NCBI RefSeq assembly: GCF_900459175.1
Contig: NZ_UHFA01000002.1
Coordinates: 1,984,001 to 2,048,000 of the forward strand
Length of the DNA stretch: 64,000 bases
From: Streptococcus downei MFe28
GTDB taxonomy: Bacteria > Bacillota > Bacilli > Lactobacillales > Streptococcaceae
Direction: 5' to 3'
Below the pieces are notes generated by a model, which did no database searches, was not told the origin of the DNA, and saw nothing but the letters and a program-made list of their open reading frames with translations. Positions 25,001-33,811 of the stretch are shown here, one piece after another; position 1 is the stretch's first letter; each line of letters begins with the position of its first letter. The position numbers and the translations under genes were made by a program.

Positions 25001-26497
25001 AGCAATGGCTTCCAGTCGCTCTAGCTCCTTCTCATAGCGTTTAATGGTGGCTTTGGTATAAACAGACTCCCCTTTTTTGGATTTTTCAATTTCTTCTCTG
25101 ATTCTAGGGATATTACGGACACTCATTTCAAGACCCGTGCCCTGTCGATTGAGCCCCAACTCTTTATTGCGGGCCCGTTCTTCTAGGCGTTCCACCCTTT
25201 CTCTCTGTTGCTCGATTTCCTGGTTTTTAGCCACTACTCGCCCATCTAAGCGATCAGCCTTCCTAAAGAAGGCATCACCGCCTCGCTTGTCATTCATGGG
25301 CTGGCCGCTGGTCTGCTTGTAATGGTCAAAGACCTTTTGGATGGCTTGGGACTGCTCTCCTTCTAAGCGTTCCAGCTTTCGCCTAGCTTGAGCTAAACGG
25401 CTATTATCTAAAGAGGGTTCAGACTTTTCTTGTTTGAGAAAGTCATTCCAGTCCATCTTTTCTTGGCCTTCCTTGACAGGCGGAAGGTCAGAAACAACTG
25501 GGATACCATCAGCCTTTAGCTTATCAATAAACTTACGGCCAGCCTCATCATTATCTACGGCCAGAGTGATAAGATTGGCATTTTTACCATCTTTAAAAGT
25601 AGTAGTCAAATTGACCAGCTCATCAAGATTGGTCCGCAGCTGTAACCGATTGAGGCTGTGACTAGCCTTACCATCTGTCAGAAGGTCTAGGGTATAATGG
25701 CTGATGGTCCCCTTTTTAAGGCCATCCATGGCCACTAAGCGGACATCTTGTAGGTCGTCCTTATGTACCTCATAATAAGACATCAGGTCGATTGGGGCCT
25801 CTGCAAAGACTAGGCGTTTAGGTTGGCCCACGTCAATAGAGAATCCTGATAAACCGTCAGAGCGTTTCATGATTTGCTTGAGGTGCCCTCTCTCGTGTAT
25901 ATCAGGATGATTCTCGATGCCTTGGAGACTAGCCCCAACCAATTTGCCATCGAGGGCTTTAGCTTTAAAGACAATGACAGGCTCTGATAGGTTATCTGCC
26001 TGGTAGTTAATAAAGTTAGCCTGAGCCAGGTTGCCTGATTGAATAAAGAAATCAATGGTTTCATCTGAGAGGCCTCGCTTATTTTTGAGGTAGGCTCTGG
26101 TCCTAGATAAATCCTGACTTTCAGCTTTGGCCAAATAATAAGAAAAAGGCTCAGCCTTTGGAAGGGGCTGAACCTCTATGGTATTAAAATTTCCTGTCCG
26201 CAAATAATCCGTGGCCTGTTTAAAAGAGATCTCCTCTCCCGTTTGTTCCTTACGGATTATTTGAACTAGGTTAATCGTGTTCCCCCCTGTATCCCGAGAC
26301 CACCACATAAACCGATTCATTCTCGGGTTGATTTGAAAGCTGTCATGTTCTTTCCAAACATAATAATTGCCCTTTTGTTGGAGATCCAAGCCGAGTCCTT
26401 GAGCCACGGCCACAATATCCATACTAGTATATTGTTTCAATCGTTCTTGAAACTGGTTGGCCAATAATGCTTTTCTTTCTTGCGTTGCTTCTGCCAT
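22049..26497 (-). CDS. LtrC-like polyvalent DNA protein (primase-type TOPRIM, ArdC-like region)
   Basis: 1,482 residues. The N-terminal 1-100 region is DUF3991-like (WWSRDTGGNTINLVQIIRK). A TOPRIM domain follows at about 226-355, with FAEAPIDLM for the Glu and LAVDNDEAGR for the Asp pair. The middle (about 370-620) is coiled coil. At about 1110-1160 are two thrombospondin-type-3 calcium repeats (DSDGDGLTDEEELARGTNP and DTDGDGITDGQEVAQGTDP). The end has an ArdC-like single-strand-DNA/antirestriction region (ARNLELIMAQYPQATRLKPY, AEAVGYLVSHRLGL). Such polyvalent proteins are thought to enter the recipient with the DNA, prime its complementary strand and blunt restriction. Complete frame. Confidence 0.75.
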   Translation of the reverse strand: MAEATQERKALLANQFQERLKQYTSMDIVAVAQGLGLDLQQKGNYYVWKEHDSFQINPRMNRFMWWSRDTGGNTINLVQIIRKEQTGEEISFKQATDYLRTGNFNTIEVQPLPKAEPFSYYLAKAESQDLSRTRAYLKNKRGLSDETIDFFIQSGNLAQANFINYQADNLSEPVIVFKAKALDGKLVGASLQGIENHPDIHERGHLKQIMKRSDGLSGFSIDVGQPKRLVFAEAPIDLMSYYEVHKDDLQDVRLVAMDGLKKGTISHYTLDLLTDGKASHSLNRLQLRTNLDELVNLTTTFKDGKNANLITLAVDNDEAGRKFIDKLKADGIPVVSDLPPVKEGQEKMDWNDFLKQEKSEPSLDNSRLAQARRKLERLEGEQSQAIQKVFDHYKQTSGQPMNDKRGGDAFFRKADRLDGRVVAKNQEIEQQRERVERLEERARNKELGLNRQGTGLEMSVRNIPRIREEIEKSKKGESVYTKATIKRYEKELERLEAIASRNDQVTLSPTAQALVEAGELNQWQKQPTTYFVKGLRKVALEMDESGNLVPSQKYRPKTDKERERVEELLQQLKLAEKGLETMAEPSKALQVLFDFSENPTLTNYYHEGDVIPYQEFTQTLLAQNAAQSLAEGYDKTYFYLLDETGERLTDQLRYDVGSEKEGLVKGLSLDRLLLKDYLTLAQITEENPILSQATSANPFEEQFNQELAENARPLYGNPVTGEVHETIQGAQEDMAFLDVNGYPHETEKEALEAPREKISEEEIDLVRDQKKTLNKSQESSDAGEFHRTSDYSEELSSSRTASQPVTDPPQPDFPAIAQLNFTIKNENVQTRKPGYKGIDAKELRRLNRFAPTLQTTAQWYLREIADSKLSYFISDEKGNSEVVQMEFRKNNFAHLAGVSPVDRNMTEALEDFAYGRGDYDAILISEASRDKMKVLPMLPEIIETGTFVFNDLSDVEKLHNIDMSKAITPEDSDLLVLFRNTEDALIPASVMRIKGQLGEELERLDKQTVLGVYRERNGQLEQLAINDTYVKDNGKEMMTILQENQALEHQALIQEEMRRETDRQRELRTRDSDGDGLTDEEELARGTNPYSADTDGDGITDGQEVAQGTDPLDANSNVYADEKKRQAGETKRDMAITELIKTHQLEELNHKLDDVRQGYFEPENFKNYLNAMENLDHYSARNLELIMAQYPQATRLKPYHGWKKIGGQVQKGEKAIYITAPNVKKLLDKDGQPKLDPKTGEVMTRTWFKTEKLFDISQTKGADLSQIPSKQWQPKNREDYNNIYRILKETAHDKGLKIDCKDLANGKKSQLDLEKQTIYFQKGQSKPNDVLGQIVYQMAKSDVARSNQKKAFEGEHPKFNASLQAEAVGYLVSHRLGLSQEENYHFSSLKDLQRNPEGLKNFELQLATIQKQATKLMGQIEEKLGKYQVKDKSLSEGQTLKPKDVFSQSLAEAKAETAEKLATKSDKSEDLNDSKKEDRTLK

Positions 26498-26509
26498 AAA
26501 ACTAACCTC

Positions 26510-26716
26510 CTAATCTTTTTCCTCCTCTGCCAACTCAGGGAATTTCTCTAAAAATTCTGATCGATTGGCTAAAAAGGCCTTAACCACTTTTCTAAAGAGT
26601 GCTGCTCTTGTATCTCCAACCGCTCTAGCGACGTTATCAAAATTTTTTAAATCCTCTGGGTCTAAGTAGAGTGATACAGGGCACCGATGGCCCTTTTTTT
26701 GTAGTTTCTTTGCCAT
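26510..26716 (-). CDS. Small ribbon-helix-helix-like protein
   Basis: 68 residues: basic start MAKKLQKKGHRCPVSLYLDP, then LKNFDNVARAVGDTRAALFRKVVKAFL, which fits a strand followed by two helices of the ribbon-helix-helix fold. It sits 12 bp before the LtrC-like gene. Could regulate the operon or act as an accessory relaxosome protein; the assignment rests on pattern only. Confidence 0.55.
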   Translation of the reverse strand: MAKKLQKKGHRCPVSLYLDPEDLKNFDNVARAVGDTRAALFRKVVKAFLANRSEFLEKFPELAEEEKD

Positions 26717-26744
26717 GTTTTTTTCCTATCCTTCAAATATTATC

Positions 26745-28694
26745 CTATCCTGCTTCTTCTTCCCAACTGGCCACTAAATCCTGTGGGGATTGTTCAGCTT
26801 GGGCGTTCTGAGATGGCCCTTCTGTGCTCATTTCAGAATTCTGGCTGGCCACTTCATCATCAATGGTTGGCGTAGAGGCCGCAAACTGATGATAGCCTCC
26901 CCCTCGTTCAAGCACTCGGGACTGATCAGTATTTTGCGTAAATTCTGCGATATCCTGATTCTTCATATCTCGGTAATAGGTATACCAATTAGCATCCCCA
27001 AAGCCACTGGACAAATATTTAGCCATCCTATGGTCCTTGACACTTGCCTTTTTATCTCTAAAGACATTTTGCTTAGAGATAAAGAGCAGGGCTTCATCAA
27101 CCCCAATCCGAGCTACCTCGTCTGGAGTCAATAGTGGCCGCTGCTTAGCTTGGTAAGAGGTCGAACCTGAACGGTTACGGCCACGGCTTTCCGAATAATT
27201 CGCCTGCATAATGGTCTGTTGACCAGCCCGCATAGAAAAGTAATTCATGGTTTCCTTGTCATTAGTACCAAGGAAAAGAATGGAAGCACAGTTATTAAAG
27301 ATGGTTTCCCAATCTTTTGGATAGACTTTCTTCAACTGGCTGATAGCCTGGATAATAATTTCAATGGAAATTTCCCGACTACGCACAGAGGCCTGAACCT
27401 CAGTAAAGTTAGGGATAGCCCCGATATTCGCAAACTCATCAATGATGACCCGCACGTGGAGAAGGTCATCAATGGTTAGGCCTTCGTCTTTTCGCTGACC
27501 TTGGATAATAGCATCCGCCCCATGAGTCAACTCCTCAAACATAAAGGCGAAGAGTATAGAAGCCAAGAAGTTAAAGGACTTGTTGGTTTCAGGAATTGCA
27601 ATAAAGACGGCTGTCTTTTGCGTGTTCCAAGTCTCCATCTCCATAGAGTCACTAGAAATTAAATCGGTTACGGCCTCATGGTCAAAGACAGAATATTGGG
27701 CACTCATAACCGCAGTGACACTGGTTCTGGTTTCCCCACTAAAGTTACTATTAAACAAATCCCATTGACGGCAAGCATAGTTATCACCGATCCGTTTTTC
27801 CAGCTTTTTAAACAAAACCTCTAAGGGACTGGGAATGTCTGGATTTTCCCTTTGAACAATCCGCAGCAGTTGGGCGACTTGGGATAGATTAGGCGTATAG
27901 CCTCTCTCCTGACTATCAAAGTAAAGGTAGCCAATCAAAGACCTTGTTAAAAGCAAATTAGCTTGAATCCAGAAGTCTTCCCCTTGATTATTGGACTTCT
28001 TCGTTCCTTCTACAATCGCCTCTGTTAGGCGGTCAATATCCAGCTCTGATTTCATGTAGTTAAAGGGGTTGAAGGTATTGGAGTTGGTCATATTAACTAG
28101 GTCAAAGACCTTAATTTTATAGCCATTATCCTCCAGCATTTTCCCGACTTCATGAACTAAAAGGCCTTTGGGGTCTGTGACAACATAAGAAGCGTTCATC
28201 TGCATAATATTAGGCTTGACATAGTTATAGGTTTTCCCGTCACCAGGTAATCCATCAACTAAAACATTTTTATTTAATTGTTTATCATAAGGCAAACGGC
28301 TATTAAACAACCCCATCTGAGCCTTCTTGGTAAAGATGATATTGTTTTGCGGGTCTTTATCCTCGAAGGATTTCATTTCCTTTTTTGTAGCATAGCGAGC
28401 TGACCCGCTTTCTTCTCCACGCCGATAGGTTCCACCTGGCGTAAAGCGGAGGTAGAGCACCATGGCTAGAATAAAACCAATGGCAGCTGCCCCCAGGGCA
28501 AACTCGGAAGTGTCCCATAAGAAATAAGGTCGTTTCAGAAAATGGTCTAAGGCGTAAGGAAGTTGAGCAAAGGGGTCTATCACTCCCCTTGGTTTGGGAG
28601 CAGCCCGAAATTCAGCTACCAATCGGTGGCAGAGGTAAGCAAAGACCAGACCGACAATAACATAGGGCCAAAATTTCCGACGTTGTCTAAGCAT
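26745..28694 (-). CDS. virD4: Type IV coupling protein VirD4 (PcfC/TraG family)
   Basis: 649 residues. Two N-terminal membrane segments (about 10-27 and 62-82), Walker A GLPGDGKT at 148-155, Walker B VRVIIDEFANIG near 410 and conserved QAISQLKKVY further on. The hexameric ATPase brings the relaxase-DNA complex to the secretion channel. The start directly abuts the DUF3801 gene (stop at 28695), as in pcfB-pcfC of enterococcal conjugative plasmids. The C-terminal 60 residues are Ser/Gln/Glu-rich and look disordered. Confidence 0.93.
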   Translation of the reverse strand: MLRQRRKFWPYVIVGLVFAYLCHRLVAEFRAAPKPRGVIDPFAQLPYALDHFLKRPYFLWDTSEFALGAAAIGFILAMVLYLRFTPGGTYRRGEESGSARYATKKEMKSFEDKDPQNNIIFTKKAQMGLFNSRLPYDKQLNKNVLVDGLPGDGKTYNYVKPNIMQMNASYVVTDPKGLLVHEVGKMLEDNGYKIKVFDLVNMTNSNTFNPFNYMKSELDIDRLTEAIVEGTKKSNNQGEDFWIQANLLLTRSLIGYLYFDSQERGYTPNLSQVAQLLRIVQRENPDIPSPLEVLFKKLEKRIGDNYACRQWDLFNSNFSGETRTSVTAVMSAQYSVFDHEAVTDLISSDSMEMETWNTQKTAVFIAIPETNKSFNFLASILFAFMFEELTHGADAIIQGQRKDEGLTIDDLLHVRVIIDEFANIGAIPNFTEVQASVRSREISIEIIIQAISQLKKVYPKDWETIFNNCASILFLGTNDKETMNYFSMRAGQQTIMQANYSESRGRNRSGSTSYQAKQRPLLTPDEVARIGVDEALLFISKQNVFRDKKASVKDHRMAKYLSSGFGDANWYTYYRDMKNQDIAEFTQNTDQSRVLERGGGYHQFAASTPTIDDEVASQNSEMSTEGPSQNAQAEQSPQDLVASWEEEAG

Positions 28695-29216
28695 CTATTT
28701 CCCCTTTCCTTTCATCTTGTCCAGTTTAGGCTTCTTGGCCCCTTTAGACATCATGTTTTTAACAGTATCCTTAGCCTCTTTGATTTGTTCTTTAAGAGGC
28801 TTATCCGTCTCTTTCTTGGCCACTTTATCCAAAACCTTCTTAGGGTCTTTCAAAATAGTATTTTTGACCTTTTCACAAGCTGCCTCTAGGACCTTTTGGT
28901 CCCTGGCTTTAAACCAGACATTGACCTTGCCATCTTCCAATTCTTCAAAGGCAAAATTGATATGATACTTTTTCAATTCATTTTTCAGTTTGGTCAGGTT
29001 AAGTTCACTTTGGGCAAACTGTAGATAAGCCTTATTTCCCTTAGCGTGTTCCATAAAGGTATGGACATCCTTTTCACCAGTTGATAACCGCTTTTCTCGT
29101 TTGGCCTTGACCCATTCTGCTGTTCCTTGAGCCAAGTAGGCCATCATTTTAAAGAGTTCCTCTCCTGTTCGTAGGCTGACCTGAGTAAATCGGTTCGTTA
29201 TTTCTTTTTGGTCCAT
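28695..29216 (-). CDS. DUF3801 protein (PcfB-like)
   Basis: 173 residues; LRTGEELFKMMAYLAQGTAEWV and NKAYLQFAQSELNLTKLKNELKKYHINFAF match DUF3801/PcfB proteins. PcfB of Enterococcus pCF10 associates with the coupling protein and relaxase. The C-terminal 60 residues are strongly basic (KGAKKPKLDKMKGKGK). Preceded by an intrinsic terminator hairpin at 29233-29259, yet placed inside the operon. Confidence 0.8.
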   Translation of the reverse strand: MDQKEITNRFTQVSLRTGEELFKMMAYLAQGTAEWVKAKREKRLSTGEKDVHTFMEHAKGNKAYLQFAQSELNLTKLKNELKKYHINFAFEELEDGKVNVWFKARDQKVLEAACEKVKNTILKDPKKVLDKVAKKETDKPLKEQIKEAKDTVKNMMSKGAKKPKLDKMKGKGK

Positions 29217-29232
29217 TGAAAAACCTCCTCAT

Positions 29233-29259
29233 ACAAAAATAAAAAGGGCCTAAGCCCTT
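29233..29259 (-). terminator. Intra-operon terminator upstream of DUF3801 gene
   Basis: Minus strand AAGGGC-TTAG-GCCCTT followed by TTTATTTTTG. It lies in the 54-bp gap between two co-directional transfer genes. Confidence 0.65.
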
Positions 29260-29270
29260 GTAAAAGATTA

Positions 29271-30116
29271 TTAACTTGGATAAGCGGATAACTTAGGAGC
29301 TGTCGTCACTTGGTAACCATAGTCCGAAGACTTATCATCCTTGACTGTGAAGGTTACCCGTTCGGTTGAGACCTTACCGCTATCATCTTTGAGGCCACAA
29401 ACATAGGTCACGGTGTACTTGCCATCTTTGGCCTTTATACTTTCCATCAAAACACTGGTAGGTGTTTTGATGTCTGTTTTTAGTTTGGCCTTATCAATAT
29501 CAGGAGCCGCATAGGTCTTGATTTCATCGGTTTGGTTGAAATAAGCTCCTAGGAAGTAACGGCTAAAGACATCAACCCCGTGTTCGTCAAAAGCATTAAC
29601 CTGGACGGTTTGACTAGATTTAGGTTGGCCAGTCCCAGTCTTAGCGGCTCTTAGCTTCTTGGCATTCTCAGTGCTGATAAAGAAGCTCAGCAAACCAAGC
29701 AAAAGAGCCAGACCAATAACGGTCCCTTTTAACATTGTCACTAAGAAGCTAAAGGGACTTTTGCGAGGAGCTGCTGGCTCTTGTCGGACAGTTTTTCCCT
29801 GGGAGTGTTTGGCTGGAAGGTTTGAGCTCTTAGAATCTCCACCAGGCAGCAAGCCTGATAGTAATCCCTTTCGAGGTTCAGCCTGCAGGCCAAAGTTGGC
29901 CAAGGCCTCCTGATAATTGGTGCCTTCTGGCATTGGGAAAACGAGTTTTGTCTGATCAAGGATGTTGCCTTCCTGGTCTACCTGTTGCAAAGTCAGCTCC
30001 GTGGTAATATTCATCTGTAGGCAACGGTTTTCCTCGCTCTCAAGGCCAAGTAAAAGGGCATCACGGTTAGGAAATTCTTGCGTTTTTCCATCGATAGAAC
30101 TGGTGTATGTAAACAT
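29271..30116 (-). CDS. Bitopic conjugation protein with VirB8/TcpC-like domain
   Basis: 281 residues. N-terminal cytoplasmic part of about 120 residues, one membrane segment (about 127-147, FLVTMLKGTVIGLALLLGLLSF), then an outside domain (about 175-275; DVFSRYFLGAYFNQTDEIKTY, YTVTYVCGLKDDSGKVSTERV) with the strand pattern of NTF2-like VirB8/TcpC proteins. It probably helps hold the secretion channel together. The stop overlaps the ATG of the preceding reading unit by one base (30116). The assignment is by fold pattern, not strong motifs. Confidence 0.6.
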   Translation of the reverse strand: MFTYTSSIDGKTQEFPNRDALLLGLESEENRCLQMNITTELTLQQVDQEGNILDQTKLVFPMPEGTNYQEALANFGLQAEPRKGLLSGLLPGGDSKSSNLPAKHSQGKTVRQEPAAPRKSPFSFLVTMLKGTVIGLALLLGLLSFFISTENAKKLRAAKTGTGQPKSSQTVQVNAFDEHGVDVFSRYFLGAYFNQTDEIKTYAAPDIDKAKLKTDIKTPTSVLMESIKAKDGKYTVTYVCGLKDDSGKVSTERVTFTVKDDKSSDYGYQVTTAPKLSAYPS

Positions 30117-30385
30117 TAAGCCTCATCCCCTTTCTTGAGTTGGTCTTTGTTGGTTTCTAAGAAATCTTTTAGGTCTTCCATCGATAGGCCATATTCTTTT
30201 AAAATCGCCTGTTGTTGTTTGATTTCTAGTTGGCTAAGTTCTGCCTCTAGGCTTTCAATCCGCTTTTGGGAGGCCGCAACCTTTTCCTTGTGCTTAGCAA
30301 TTTGAACTTGCTTACTAGCAATCTGTTCTGTCAAGGATTTTTTCTTGCGGCGGGGTTGGTTAGCTTGATTGTTAAAGTCTGTCAT
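30116..30385 (-). CDS. Small coiled-coil ICE protein
   Basis: 89 residues; SLTEQIASKQVQIAKHKEKV and KRIESLEAELSQLEIKQQQ form an almost continuous coiled coil, then MEDLKDFLETNKDQLKKG. It lies between two VirB8-like genes and touches the next one by a base. Family not recognised; MobC/relaxosome-scaffold or DUF-type coiled-coil roles are possible. Confidence 0.55.
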   Translation of the reverse strand: MTDFNNQANQPRRKKKSLTEQIASKQVQIAKHKEKVAASQKRIESLEAELSQLEIKQQQAILKEYGLSMEDLKDFLETNKDQLKKGDEA

Positions 30386-30410
30386 TGTTTTTCTCCGTTT
30401 CTAAAATGTC

Positions 30411-31076
30411 TTAATCGTTGTCACTATCGGTATTGGTATCCGTGGTACTGTCAGCATCACTTGAACTTGAGCTACTAGAACCTGGAATTACCGTTCCATA
30501 AGAGAGGGTACCGTCACTACCACCACCATTGGAAGAGTCCGCAATCAAAAGGGTAGACATATCATTGAGCAGGTACTTCCCGTTGGTATTGGTATAGCTT
30601 AACTTCATGGTTAATTTATTGTCAACGTCAAGTTGAGCATCCTTCTTAGAACCCTTGGTCTTATAAATATCATTGGTATAGCGGACCGTAACAATAGCCG
30701 TCTTATCCGCCTTATCAATATAGATTTGGGCACTATCAAATTTGAAATTTACCACATAGCCCTTATAGGTTTGATTGGTAGGCTCATCCTCTTGCGAAAT
30801 CGTACCATTATAGAGACCATCCGTCATAAAGGGTTTATAGCGGTCTCGGTTTTCGCCTAAGTCCTTCTTGGTGTAGTAAGCTATCAAAAACTGTTTAATA
30901 TAGTCATCGGTCAGCTCTGACCCTTGGGCCATTTTGTGGCTCTTTAGCTGCTTGGTTTGCGTTGTGCTTCCTTTATGGCCAATCTGACCAAAAGAAAATC
31001 CCAAGAGAAAGACCACGATAACGGCTACAAATACGCCAACCGTCTTGAAAAATTTAACTTTCACTGTATCAATCAT
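30411..31076 (-). CDS. VirB8-like conjugation protein (PrgL-type)
   Basis: 221 residues. A short N-terminus, one membrane segment (about 10-30, VGVFVAVIVVFLLGFSFG), then DDYIKQFLIAYYTKKDLGENR and alternating strands (IYIDKADKTAIVTVRYTNDI), an NTF2-like arrangement as in VirB8/PrgL. The tail is Ser/Asp-rich (SSSSSSDADSTTDTNTDSD) and probably disordered. PrgL-type proteins are structural parts of the Gram-positive type IV secretion channel. Confidence 0.6.
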   Translation of the reverse strand: MIDTVKVKFFKTVGVFVAVIVVFLLGFSFGQIGHKGSTTQTKQLKSHKMAQGSELTDDYIKQFLIAYYTKKDLGENRDRYKPFMTDGLYNGTISQEDEPTNQTYKGYVVNFKFDSAQIYIDKADKTAIVTVRYTNDIYKTKGSKKDAQLDVDNKLTMKLSYTNTNGKYLLNDMSTLLIADSSNGGGSDGTLSYGTVIPGSSSSSSSDADSTTDTNTDSDND

Positions 31077-31094
31077 ATATACTTTTTCCTTTCT

Positions 31095-33782
31095 TTAGTG
31101 CCCTGGGGGCATGGTAAAGCTATAGTAGCTCGCATTCGCCACCACTCGATAATGGACCTGAGACTGGTTGCCGGCATAGTTGAGTTCAGAGACTAGAAAA
31201 GTCCCATCATCGTTGACGGCTTCTACGAAGCTAACATGTCCGTAGTCTGCCATGGTCGAATCAAAACCACCAGCCGTGGACATAACTGCCCCGACTTCTG
31301 GTTTTCCTGTAGCTCGCCAACCATATTTACTGGTTAGACTTCTGACCCAGTCTTGACCATTCCCAAGATAATTATCAACATCAATATTCCAAGTTTCATG
31401 TATCCGATTTTTAACATAGAAGGTACATTGACCTTGAAGATAGATATTACCTGGGTAACCTGTAATACAGTTTTGACTTGGCTGCGACCACTTCAATTTA
31501 GAGTCATAGCCAGATGGTAAACCAAAGGATGAGGCCTTGGTGCCACCAGGGCCCGAACCTGTTCCTGAACCGCCATCCTTTTTAATGGAGCCCTTAAAAA
31601 CGTCGTTCCACTTTTTAGCGTCCTCTTGAAGCTTCTCGGCCTTTGTCTGCCCATCAGACAAGGCCACCCCTTCATAGTGCTCAGAAAAATAGAGAGCAGC
31701 GGCTCCAGAATCCTTGGCCGTTCGAAGGTAGGTCTTTACTGGACTATAAGCTCCAGCCAGTTCCGCCTTCAGCAAAGCCAACTCAGTTTTAGAGTCCAGA
31801 GTTCTGCTCGGAGCAGATCCCCAGCGGTTCCCATTGATTTGACTGGACCAGCCCGACCACTGCAGGTAACCAGCGACTCCCCCTCCTGGGTTAACCGCTT
31901 TAGGATCTAAGCCCGATTCCCTTTCGGCAATGGCCAAAACAGCCGTTGCCCCTTCCAAGGTGGCCCCTTCTTCTCCCATCATATGATTGAGAATATCAAT
32001 CGCATCCTGAGCCCTCTCTTTCGAGATATTAGCTTTTTGAGCGACCTGATCAGCGCTCAAGCTGGTCTTCCCACCGCCAGCCGTTGAGCCTGACTTGGTT
32101 TGTTGGGTGTATTTGACAAACTGGAAGTAAAAGCCAGGGTTCATCAGCATCCAAGACTCTTTATCATCCTTCCTGGTAAAGACATAGTCTTTCATCGAAT
32201 GCTTGACCTTAACTTTTTTCCCCTTTTCCGCCGTTTCATACTTTTTAGCGTAGGCAACCCGTTGGCCATTAGCAACCTGGCTATCGGTTGATTGGCCAAT
32301 TTCATCACCAGTCTTTATCTTGTCACCGTCTTTAACTCGGACCCCCTTTACACTGAAATACATAAACTCCGCATTTTTCGTTTTGATAACGACATTATTT
32401 TTGGACTTTTGCTTTTCAGGATTGTCACCTTTTAGGTCGGTGTTGGTCAATTCAACGGTGCCATCCATTACTGCGTAAAGTTTAGTATTTTTATCACATT
32501 GGAGGACCGTATCCGTCTTAAGCTCCTTACCATAATAGCCGTACCGCTCATTGATCGTTACGGTTTCTTTTTCTTTATCTTCCTCCTTTTCCTTATCAGA
32601 CTTGTCTTTGTCTTTCTTCTTATCCTTACTATCATCAGGCGGATTGAAAGGATCTTCTAGCTCTTGCATATTAGGATATTTCCCGACTTCCTTTTGATTA
32701 TCAAGAATATCCTTATAGTCATCCAATTCATCAGAGTCCAGCTTAATCCACTTGACATCACTATTCTTACCATAGAGGTCCGCCATGGTTTTAGGATTGT
32801 CAGGGTCCTTATACATATTCTTCCAAATATCGTCCAAGGCATCGTAAAAGTGATTAAAGTGCATAAAGCCAGCGATTTTCCCACCTCGGCCATCATCCCA
32901 AGTGGCATCAGGTTCCCACTCACCACCGTAGCGGTAATTCATATAAAGAAGCACAGAGTCAATGTCGGTATAATACTTATCATCGCCTGAACTCTTTTTA
33001 GCATCCGTTTGGGAGATTTGAACCCAAGACTGATTAAGCGTGTACTCTGTCTGCTGGACCACGTTGGTAGGGAAGATAGCCGTCACCAGGATAACAACCA
33101 GTAGCAACAAAGCTCCAATCCCAGCCACAAACCAAGAAATAGGGTTAGAGAAAATAGCAGCCGTAGCCGATTTAACAACCGTCCCAACGGCTTGAGTAGT
33201 AAATTTGGCAAGAGCTCTCGTCCCTTTATAAGCCGTCTTAGCGGTCCAGGCAGTACCCTTGGCCGCATACTTTCCCGTCCGATAACCAGCCTTTGCCGTT
33301 CTCTTGGCTTGGCGGACGTTACGTCGAGCTTGGACAACAGAGCCTAAAGTATCATCCTGGCTAAGAGCACTCTCTAGACCATAACGGGTCGCTTGGCGGA
33401 CACTGGTCTTGGCCCAACGGCCAACCCGTTGTGTTTTGGTCGGATGGACCTTCTTAATTTTCTTAGAGGTCTTTTTAGCAACTTTCTTATCCTTTTTGGC
33501 CTGGTGTTTGGTTGCCTTAGCAGCCTCAAGTTTCTCAGATGATTTCTGGTCCCCTACCTTTCCAAAGGTCTTTTTGGCCTCAACTTTGACATTTTCCTTG
33601 GCTTGTTTAACGACATTTTTAGCTTCTCTGTAGTCCGCCTTAGCTTCCTTGTAATTAGCCTTAGCCTCTTTTTGGGCAGCCCTTGGTTTGAGTTGCTTTA
33701 GTTCAGCGGTATTTTGCTTAACCTGCTTTCTGACCGAGGGGCCTTTCTTAAGCAGCTCCTCTCCTGACTCGTGTTCAGCCAA
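31095..33782 (-). CDS. PrgK/VirB1-like cell-wall hydrolase of the transfer channel
   Basis: About 895 residues, probably from TTG at 33782, which has AAAGGAG 8 bases upstream; the in-frame start at 33836 falls inside a terminator hairpin. A Lys/Ala-rich coiled N-terminus is followed by a membrane segment (about 215-237), a degenerate M23-like (LytM) part (KLYAVMDGTVELTN, NVVIKTKNAEFMYFSVKG), a lysozyme-like transglycosylase (AVLAIAERESGLDPKAVNP) and a C-terminal CHAP amidase/endopeptidase with QCTFYVKN and GHVSFVEA. This modular muramidase-peptidase opens peptidoglycan for the channel, as PrgK does in pCF10. The active-site Cys and His of CHAP are present. Confidence 0.88.
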   Translation of the reverse strand: MAEHESGEELLKKGPSVRKQVKQNTAELKQLKPRAAQKEAKANYKEAKADYREAKNVVKQAKENVKVEAKKTFGKVGDQKSSEKLEAAKATKHQAKKDKKVAKKTSKKIKKVHPTKTQRVGRWAKTSVRQATRYGLESALSQDDTLGSVVQARRNVRQAKRTAKAGYRTGKYAAKGTAWTAKTAYKGTRALAKFTTQAVGTVVKSATAAIFSNPISWFVAGIGALLLLVVILVTAIFPTNVVQQTEYTLNQSWVQISQTDAKKSSGDDKYYTDIDSVLLYMNYRYGGEWEPDATWDDGRGGKIAGFMHFNHFYDALDDIWKNMYKDPDNPKTMADLYGKNSDVKWIKLDSDELDDYKDILDNQKEVGKYPNMQELEDPFNPPDDSKDKKKDKDKSDKEKEEDKEKETVTINERYGYYGKELKTDTVLQCDKNTKLYAVMDGTVELTNTDLKGDNPEKQKSKNNVVIKTKNAEFMYFSVKGVRVKDGDKIKTGDEIGQSTDSQVANGQRVAYAKKYETAEKGKKVKVKHSMKDYVFTRKDDKESWMLMNPGFYFQFVKYTQQTKSGSTAGGGKTSLSADQVAQKANISKERAQDAIDILNHMMGEEGATLEGATAVLAIAERESGLDPKAVNPGGGVAGYLQWSGWSSQINGNRWGSAPSRTLDSKTELALLKAELAGAYSPVKTYLRTAKDSGAAALYFSEHYEGVALSDGQTKAEKLQEDAKKWNDVFKGSIKKDGGSGTGSGPGGTKASSFGLPSGYDSKLKWSQPSQNCITGYPGNIYLQGQCTFYVKNRIHETWNIDVDNYLGNGQDWVRSLTSKYGWRATGKPEVGAVMSTAGGFDSTMADYGHVSFVEAVNDDGTFLVSELNYAGNQSQVHYRVVANASYYSFTMPPGH

Positions 33783-33811
33783 ACAATCATCTCCTTTCTT
33801 TGTACTAGCAA

